NCBI GenBank assembly: GCA_021805405.1
Contig: JAJZFK010000209.1
Span: 1 to 7,904 of the forward strand
Reading direction: 5' to 3'
DNA from: a bacterium
Lineage (GTDB): Bacteria > Armatimonadota > Chthonomonadetes > Chthonomonadales > Chthonomonadaceae
DNA length: 7,904 nt
In this document: in pieces, positions 5,625 to 7,904 of the stretch
Position numbering within the stretch: position 1 is the stretch's first letter
Layout of the letters: each line of letters opens with the position of its first letter
Made by a program: the position numbers and the translations under genes
Notes under the pieces: model-generated
Seen by the model: only the letters and a program-made list of their open reading frames with translations
Databases searched by the model: none
Told to the model about the DNA's origin: nothing

Positions 5625-6995
5625 ATGTCACGCCCCGTGGTCGCTGTGGTAGGTAGACCAAATGTTGGAAAATCTACCCTGTTCAACAGATTGATCGGCC
5701 GAAGAGTTGCCATCGTCGAAGATGTTCCAGGTATTACTCGTGACCGTCTCTACCACAACGTGGATTGGCGCGGCATAGAGTTTACAATTATTGATACTGG
5801 CGGGATCATTCCAAACGAGACCGATCCGCTTGTGGTTCAGGTAAGGGCGCAGGCTCAGGTAGCTATGAGCGAGGCCGATGTCATTTTATTTGTGGTGGAT
5901 GCTGCCGACGGCATTACCAGCACAGATCATGAGATAGCCAACGCGTTAAGAGGCACCGACCGGCCGCTGCTCCTTGTGGTCAACAAAACTGATAACCCAA
6001 GATTGCAGATGGACGCAGCTGAATTTTACAGCCTTGGTCTTGGCGAGCTGCACACTATTTCTGCTGTACACGGTCACGGCGTTGCAGACCTTCTAGACGC
6101 CACGGTAAGTCTCTTTAAGGGCGAGAGAGTTAAGTACGACGAGGAGAGCGATGACCTGCGGCTCGCAATTGTTGGTCGGCCAAACGTGGGTAAATCGTCG
6201 CTGCTAAACGCAATTCTAGGGGAAGACCGTTCGATTGTCAGCCCCATACCAGGTACGACCAGAGACAGTATAGACACTCCCTTTAACTGGAATGGCGAGG
6301 ATCTCATCCTGCTGGATACGGCCGGTATACGGCGCAACCGGAAAATTCAGGGTACCGTTGAGTACTATATGGTGTTAAGAGCACGGGCTGCACTAGAGCG
6401 AAGTAACGTGGGCGTACTGGTTATCGATGCGTCGGAAGGCGTGGTGGATGGCGACAAACGCGTAGCAGGTATCGCACAGGACGCAGGTAGGGCGTGTGTG
6501 GTTATTGTCAATAAATGGGACCTTGTAGATCCTGGCATTGCTGCCGGTACCGGTGGCCCGAGGCGTACTGACAGGCGGAAAATTGAAGTGTTTACCGAGA
6601 TGTTCCGCAAGGAGTGCCCCTTCCTGAGCTACGCCCCCCTCGTGTTCGTCTCTGCGCGTGATAGTTTCGGTATTCGCTATGCAGTTGAAACCGCAATACA
6701 GGCAGCTCAAAACCATTCGCACCGCATTCCAACAGGTATCCTCAACCGGTTAATTCGCGAAGCTATCGAGCGCAGACCTCTTAGCGACCACGGTAGAAAC
6801 TTTAAAGTTTACTACGCTACCATGCCACGAACCCAGCCGCCAACCATTGTGCTCTTCTGTAACGATGACAAAATGCTGCACTTCTCCTATCAGCGGTACA
6901 TTGAAAACCAGCTTCGCCTCACCTTCCCACTGGAAGGTACGCCTATACGAATTGACGCTCGCAAGGTAGAAAACAAAGAACGCGAGGAGCACTAG
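5625..6995 (+). CDS. der: Ribosome-assembly GTPase Der (EngA)
   Basis: Der is an essential double GTPase that helps mature the 50S ribosomal subunit. The 456-residue protein has two tandem G domains and a C-terminal KH-like domain. G domain 1: GRPNVGKST (10-18), GITRD with Thr38, DTGG (57-60), NKTD (120-123), SAVHG (146-150). G domain 2: GRPNVGKSS (184-192), GTTRD (210-214), DTAG (231-234), NKWD (296-299), SARD (343-346). The KH-like domain is about 355-445, and the tail is charged. After NKWD there is a Gly/Pro/Arg-rich loop (about 303-318) that appears longer than in many homologues. The start ATG at 5625 gives the canonical MSRPVVAVVGRPNVGKS and has a strong Shine-Dalgarno. The extended -10 promoter upstream probably drives der and the following radA, which starts six bases after the der TAG. 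Confidence 0.97.
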   Translation: MSRPVVAVVGRPNVGKSTLFNRLIGRRVAIVEDVPGITRDRLYHNVDWRGIEFTIIDTGGIIPNETDPLVVQVRAQAQVAMSEADVILFVVDAADGITSTDHEIANALRGTDRPLLLVVNKTDNPRLQMDAAEFYSLGLGELHTISAVHGHGVADLLDATVSLFKGERVKYDEESDDLRLAIVGRPNVGKSSLLNAILGEDRSIVSPIPGTTRDSIDTPFNWNGEDLILLDTAGIRRNRKIQGTVEYYMVLRARAALERSNVGVLVIDASEGVVDGDKRVAGIAQDAGRACVVIVNKWDLVDPGIAAGTGGPRRTDRRKIEVFTEMFRKECPFLSYAPLVFVSARDSFGIRYAVETAIQAAQNHSHRIPTGILNRLIREAIERRPLSDHGRNFKVYYATMPRTQPPTIVLFCNDDKMLHFSYQRYIENQLRLTFPLEGTPIRIDARKVENKEREEH

Positions 6996-7001
6996 GTCGC
7001 T

Positions 7002-7904
7002 ATGAGCAGGCTGCAGAAGCGATATGTCTGTACGGCTTGCGGTCACGAAAGCCTACGCTGGATGGGCAGGTGCCCGGAATGTGACGTTTGGGACAGCCTG
7101 GTTGAAGAGGTGACCGCCATCGAATCTGCGCCAACGGCACTTCGCAAGCGTCACGATGTACATGGCGTGGTAGCGACGGGTAGCGGCCGCCCGGTTTCAC
7201 TCACCGAAGTACCAGCGGAAGCGGGTGACCGCCTAACCAGCGGAATTCCCGAATTCGACAGAGTGCTTGGTGGTGGAGCGGTACCGGGCAGCGTGGTTCT
7301 AGTGGGCGGTGACCCCGGTATAGGCAAATCAACCCTTCTTACGCAGGTCTCTTGTGCAATTGCTGCGAGCAACACGCAGGGCGTACTCTATGTATCCGGT
7401 GAAGAGAGTGCGCAGCAGATCGCGCTTCGAAGCAGGCGGCTTGGTGCCATTCATCCCCGTGTAATGGTGCTTGTAGATACCGATGCAGCCAGCATCATTC
7501 ACTATGCGGAACAGGCTCCTCCTGCATTGGTCATTGTCGATAGTATACAGACTATGTCGGACTCGGCGCTTGACTCCATACCAGGATCTGTAAGCCAGGT
7601 ACGCGCGTGTGCATCCCACTTTGCCAGGTTCGCTCGCTCCAGCAAGGTCCCAGTTGTGCTGATTGGACACGTTACGAAAGAAGGCTCGCTTGCGGGCCCA
7701 AGAGTGCTTGAGCATCTGGTAGATACTGTCCTCGCGTTTGAGGGCGACCATCAACACGCTTACCGCATACTTCGAGCCGTGAAAAACAGGTTTGGCTCTA
7801 CCGATGAACTGGGGCTGTTCCAGATGCACGAGCAGGGCCTGCTAAGCGTAGAAAATCCCTCAGCCGCGCTATTGGCCGAACGCCCTCATGAGGGTAGCGG
7901 CTCC
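7002..7904 (+). CDS. radA: DNA repair ATPase RadA (Sms), C-terminus cut by window edge
   Basis: RadA is a RecA-like, DnaB-type helicase that promotes branch migration in homologous recombination and repair. The 301 visible residues show the N-terminal zinc finger (Cys10, Cys13, Cys24, Cys27, spacing CX2C-X10-CX2C), Walker A GGDPGIGKST (102-111), Walker B ALVIVD (175-180) followed by SIQT, the GHVTKEG segment (222-228), and the RadA-specific KNRFG motif (261-265). The family is usually about 450 residues, so roughly 150 residues, including most of the Lon-protease-like domain, lie past the window. The ATG at 7002 follows the der TAG by six bases. Possible Shine-Dalgarnos are GAGGAG inside the der end (12 bases away) and an AGG 5 bases away, suggesting coupling to der. 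Confidence 0.96.
   Translation, partial: MSRLQKRYVCTACGHESLRWMGRCPECDVWDSLVEEVTAIESAPTALRKRHDVHGVVATGSGRPVSLTEVPAEAGDRLTSGIPEFDRVLGGGAVPGSVVLVGGDPGIGKSTLLTQVSCAIAASNTQGVLYVSGEESAQQIALRSRRLGAIHPRVMVLVDTDAASIIHYAEQAPPALVIVDSIQTMSDSALDSIPGSVSQVRACASHFARFARSSKVPVVLIGHVTKEGSLAGPRVLEHLVDTVLAFEGDHQHAYRILRAVKNRFGSTDELGLFQMHEQGLLSVENPSAALLAERPHEGSGS

Noticed and set aside
5447..5713. 88-codon minus-strand frame across the intergenic region into der
   Set aside because: It overlaps the der promoter, ribosome binding site and first codons on the opposite strand, has no recognisable motifs, and is probably chance.
7329..7829. 166-codon open frame on the minus strand
   Set aside because: It lies wholly opposite radA, whose plus-strand translation has unmistakable motifs. 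Its product looks like no known protein and is a shadow.
1..7904. Phage-defence system, mobile element, CRISPR array, tRNA or rRNA
   Set aside because: Nearly all bases are covered by recognised, tightly packed chromosomal genes. No transposase, array, RNA-gene pattern or terminal repeats were seen.

Overview
This is a gene-dense, mostly housekeeping bacterial window with roughly balanced base composition (estimated by eye). It has two transcription directions diverging from a short intergenic region near 5399-5624. The gene set is aroC-aroK-aroB, a PASTA-type Ser/Thr kinase next to rpe, and der next to radA. PASTA kinases are typical of Gram-positive-type and related lineages (Bacillota, Actinomycetota, Chloroflexota, Armatimonadota). 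Kinase-rpe proximity recalls the prpC-prkC-rsgA-rpe block of Bacillota, and aroC-aroK-aroB recalls the actinobacterial order. I cannot fix the phylum from the sequence alone.

Minus-strand unit, read from 5398 down to 1: aroC (chorismate synthase), aroK (shikimate kinase), aroB (3-dehydroquinate synthase), a 95-residue unrecognised protein with two predicted membrane segments, a 662-residue membrane-anchored PASTA Ser/Thr kinase-like protein, and the first 95 residues of rpe (ribulose-phosphate 3-epimerase), which runs off the left edge. The junctions are very tight: 4-base ATGA overlaps at aroC/aroK, aroK/aroB and kinase/rpe, 1 base between aroB and the small protein, and 6 bases between the small protein and the kinase. 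This looks like one translationally coupled operon. AroB forms the shikimate ring precursor, AroK phosphorylates shikimate and AroC makes chorismate. Rpe belongs to the pentose-phosphate pathway, which helps supply erythrose-4-phosphate to the same route. The kinase and small membrane protein are the non-metabolic members.

Plus-strand unit, from about 5552 to the right edge: an extended -10 promoter, a strong ribosome binding site, der (two-domain ribosome-assembly GTPase, 456 residues), then radA six bases later (DNA-repair ATPase, 301 residues visible, right end cut off).

I see no mobile elements, CRISPR arrays, RNA genes or defence systems. No stretch over 300 bases lacks a gene. The most interesting part is the kinase. 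It keeps the VALK lysine, catalytic-loop Asp/Asn, DFG and APE, but has lost the glycine-loop glycines, the alpha-C glutamate, the HRD arginine and all activation-loop threonines. It is preceded by an unrecognised small membrane protein in the same reading frame, separated from it by one amber stop.
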